NCBI GenBank assembly: GCA_904063045.1
Contig: CAJFCJ010000002.1
Location: 1-64,000 of the forward strand
From: Dimorphilus gyrociliatus
Lineage: Eukaryota; Annelida; Polychaeta; Dinophilidae
Direction: 5' to 3'
Length of the DNA: 64,000 nucleotides
How positions within the stretch are numbered: position 1 is the first letter of the stretch; each line of letters starts with the position of its first letter. Shown piece after piece: positions 60,585-64,000 of this stretch. The notes under the pieces were generated by a model. It saw nothing but the letters and a program-made list of their open reading frames with translations, searched no databases and was not told where the DNA came from. Position numbers and translations under genes: made by a program.

Positions 60585-62525
60585 AGGGATAATAAATAAT
60601 ATCTAAGCTTTAATAAACATAACTATTATATTTTTTATTATACAATATTATATTTAATAATTTGTTTTTAAGTATAATTACTCAAATTAAACTAATCTAA
60701 ATCTCTTTGGTACGGACTGCTAAACCTATTTCTGTCAATTAACGGAGATTTTCCTTAAATCTCCCCTGTCAGCGTCAATTGATAAAATCTTTAGATGATA
60801 GATCAGATTATAAGCCTGAATTAGGATATTTTATTAAAAGACGATGTCAAGAGTGATTCGGAGCTATTCTGAAGCTTAAAGAAAACAGATTTTAACTAAG
60901 AAACAGCTTAAGATTCTTTATGCATTGATAGGCAGAGATTTACTTTGTTAAATAAATGGTACTTATATTCGTTATAATAATTAACGCAAATTTATATTAA
61001 ACTTTAACCGTTTATATTTGGGAAGAGGCTGGTTAACTGCTTGGTGGTTTATCATAAAAGGACGAATATAAAGTATTAACAATAATCATTGTTTCCATTA
61101 TCAGAGTGCAAATTGGTATCATAAACTACTAAACCGGAATTTTAAATCACTTCTATTAAAGGAATTCTTACAATAAATTGCTATAATTGTCATATTCGAT
61201 TAAGGGTCATAATGAAATCTAGATATCAGTGGATTGTGGAGAAGAAGAGCAAAAAGAGGGAACGCACTTTCTCTATTCTGGCGATTAATAATTATCTATT
61301 GTGATATATTAAATGCTTGTTGATTGTTAATGGTAGTAATAACTAATTTTTAAAATTATTTTTTATATGAAATATTAAAATAGATAAGGTGGAATTGACT
61401 TCCAAACACGCTTATTCTGTCCTTTTTTCACCTATTACATTGTACTCTCTTCTTTAAACATAGGTTAAAATAATATGTAACACATTTTAATGTGATTTCT
61501 ACTACGTGGGTACTGTCTTACTTTTTTTTCAATAGTATTAAAACTACAATACAAACTACTACAAGTGTTTTCAATATTTATTATTTAAAGAGTTTGAGAA
61601 CTACCTAAACTGTATCATGTTATTTTTAAATTGTAATTGAATATAAGTAGTTTTATACGATTGGTTTTTGAATAAGTGCAATTGGTCTTATTATAACTGA
61701 TGTTGTGTGATAGTTTATCTTAAATCTGTCTTAATTGATTGCAAGTGTTTGTCAAAATAAATTTCAAGAATAAAATATTAATTAACAGGATTTCCGTCAC
61801 TTTTCATTATTTAATTCAATTAAAGGAACATTGAAAACTTAATTATTTCCACAATTAAAGTAAAAAGAAATATGGTTCAATTTGTTTAGCTAAATTAAAT
61901 ACAATAAATAAGTGAATTGTCGTTTTTCATTAATAATTTACAAACAATCATTTACTTTATTTTTCATTAAAGATAAGCAAAGTGTTATTAATTAGCTAAG
62001 AAATTTATCTTGTTCTATGTTGTTCATTAGCATAAATTTTATAACAAAAAAATGTCAAAAATTGATATTCGTTGTTCACATATGGCTATGTTGGCAAAAA
62101 CGAGATAAGCGTATCCCACAGAGTTCCAATATTACAAACAGTTAAAAGAATAAAACAAATACTGTTTGTAAAATGGTCTGTGTTATCTTTGATGTAAGCA
62201 GATTAGCAGTCCCTCGCTGATTTTAGATTGACTATATCATTGAAATTATGATGCTTGAACATATCCTCTTTGCTTAAATTTCACTTAAACATGTACCTAT
62301 CTTTGGTTTAAAATGAATGTTTATGAAGATTTTCTCAAGTTTCGCTTATCTTCACTTTCTTGTATTAAGAGATGGTTTTAATCGGATAGTGTTAGTGTAG
62401 AGTCTAGGCATTTAATTTAGACCTTTGGTACAAGAACAATGGTCAGGTTGGCTTACTTAAAGAAATAATTCGGGACGTATTGCATCTCTGAGACACAGTT
62501 TACGATATATTCTCTAGGAGAAAGA
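60585..62525. other. Intergenic spacer
   Basis: About 1.9 kb of AT-rich DNA between NDUFAF2 and the SLC22-like gene. No coding signal or structured RNA recognised. Confidence 0.6.
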
Positions 62526-64000
62526 ATGATTATTGACGACGCTCTCAAGATAGTTGGTGGATATCGAATTTATCATATCTCATTATTAATTATACTGACT
62601 CTTTTGGCCTTTGATTTTTATTCAAGACAAATTTTACTATTTGTCTTCGTAGGTAATATTAAATATTCCATATTAACAAATAGCTTTCTTTCAATTTTAC
62701 ATATAAATTACCGTTGTTTCAGGTTGGACGCCAGAATTTAAATGTAATTACAATACTAGCCAATATAACAGTTCAGAAGATTTGGATAGCTGTTTAAGAC
62801 CTTCGATAAACAACACTGGAAATGGTGTTGAATGTGACAATGGATTTCAATATTTTTCGGAAGGATATACTTCTACTACAATCGAGGTACATAATATTTT
62901 AGGAAAACAGAGTCAATCTTAACTATTAACATACTTTATCTCAGTGGAATTTAGTTTGTTCAAGAAAGATGCTCAAAGTAATTAGTCAAATGGCCTATTC
63001 ACTTGGTATACTTTTTTCGTCTTTAGTTGGAAACACTTTGACTGACAAATTTGGAAGACGGTTTATGTGTTGGATAAGTCATGTATTTGGAGTTTCTTTA
63101 GGAATTGCTATAAGCTTTTCTCCTAATTACGAAACTTTCGTCGTCTTAAGATTCTTTATAGCAGTGGCTGCTTCCGTAAGATTAACTTTGATAAGTTCCT
63201 TAGAAAATTTTTTATTAAAAATTAATCATATCCCCTAGAATATCATAAACTCCTCCACCACGTTATTAATAGAACTATTCGATTCCGAAAGAAGAGGGCT
63301 AGTTGGTACAATATATCAGTTTGGTTGGATAATAGGGATGGGCTTTCTTGGTATCACGGCTTACTTAATAAAGGATTGGAGAGAGTTAGCATTAGTAACA
63401 TCAATTAGCCCAGTCATCTGGATTATAGTTTTATGGAAACTACCTGAATCTCCAATATGGCTAGTAGCTAATAATAGAATTAAAGAGGCTCAAGAGTTTT
63501 TAAAGAAAGCGGCAAAGCTAAATAGAGTTAAAATTTTGGATGAAAACGTCTTTAAAATTGAAAGTAAAAGAATCTCTAAAATACCCGATTCGTCTTCAAT
63601 CAAATTAGAATTTGAAAATTTTAAAATAGAACTTGAAAATAATGGAATTGAAAATTCAGCAACTACAAAATATTCCATGATAGATCTCTTCAGAGATAAA
63701 TATTTACTCCGACACTTGGCCATTATGGCACTGCTATGGTTTACGAACAATACTGTATACTATAGTCTAATGTACAGTACACCCAGTTTGGATGGGAATA
63801 GATTTGTTAACTATACTTTCAGCACCTTTGTTGAAATTCCAGCATATTCTGTTGCTACTCTTGCTGTCGTAAAGTAAGAAAAATACTATCAATTCTCTAG
63901 CCTAATTATTTTATTTTATCTATTAAACATTACAGAATAGGGCGACGTATTCCAACCTTTATTATTGTCATGTTGACATCTGTTAGCCTATTATTCGTAT
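62526..64000 (+). CDS. SLC22-like organic ion transporter, 5' part (runs off the window)
   Basis: Major facilitator plasma-membrane transporter for organic cations/anions or carnitine. Exons seen: 62526-62652, 62723-62886, 62945-63175, 63239-63873 and the start of a fifth at 63936, which continues past 64000. TM1 (about 12-40) is followed by a large extracellular loop with four cysteines and N-glycosylation sites (NTS, NSS, NNT), typical of SLC22. WNLVCSRKMLKVISQM leads into TM2. The MFS signature is DKFGRR, and LPESPIWLVANNR is the SLC22 PESPRWL motif at the end of TM6. A long charged central cytosolic loop (about 270-330) precedes DLFRDKYLLRH and TM7. The last visible residues IGRRIPT are the second GRR motif. 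About 390 of an expected 530-560 residues are present. Substrate not predictable. Confidence 0.9.

Overview
The window looks like nuclear DNA of an invertebrate animal, most likely a spiralian (lophotrochozoan). It is strongly AT-rich and full of simple repeats. Most genes are split by very short GT-AG introns of about 50-110 bp, and the proteins are conserved animal ones (UBE3C, HMG20A, RNF170, NADK2, PITHD1, SQOR, NDUFAF2, ERCC8, RGM, SLC22). A small heat-shock protein with two alpha-crystallin domains and an IL-17-like cytokine fit a spiralian. The short introns recall compact annelid genomes such as Dimorphilus, but the species is inference only. No operon, trans-spliced leader, tRNA, rRNA or CRISPR array was seen.

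Left part (1-32.5 kb, gene-poor). A stathmin-like gene (minus; 3' exon not found) is followed by an intronless SLC6 transporter (minus). About 8.8 kb without a recognisable gene follows, then an intronless LRR/mucin-stalk membrane receptor (plus), a TATA-driven IL-17-like cytokine (plus), an unknown 234-aa protein (plus) and the tandem-domain sHSP (plus). A frame-broken PAN/Apple-like relic, a class A GPCR (minus, 2 exons) and ERCC8/CSA (plus, 2 exons) complete this part.

Middle (32.5-44.8 kb). A repulsive guidance molecule gene (RGM, minus, 3 exons) has unusually long introns (1.5 and 2.0 kb). A roughly 0.5-kb element with long inverted terminal arms lies against its 3' end. After a 4.7-kb gene-free stretch comes a GT10 alpha-1,3-fucosyltransferase (plus, 2 exons).

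Right part (44.8-64 kb, gene-dense). UBE3C (13 exons) and HMG20A lie in tandem on the minus strand. RNF170 (minus) and NADK2 (plus) are head-to-head, and NADK2 converges on PITHD1 (minus). SQOR (minus) follows, then a free-standing PDZ protein and NDUFAF2 (both plus), and finally an SLC22-like transporter that runs off the window. For UBE3C, HMG20A, RNF170, NADK2, PITHD1, SQOR, NDUFAF2, ERCC8, RGM, the GPCR, the PDZ gene and the fucosyltransferase I assembled complete exon chains in which every splice phase closes.

Most genes are unrelated housekeeping or signalling genes, not a linked system. The most notable points are an RGM without the GDPH self-cleavage motif, an IL-17-like gene with an inducible-type promoter, the two-domain sHSP, the inverted-repeat element at the RGM 3' end, the PAN-domain relic, an SLC6 transporter with glycine at a sodium-site aspartate position, and ERCC8 and NDUFAF2 (neighbours in vertebrates) lying 27 kb apart here.
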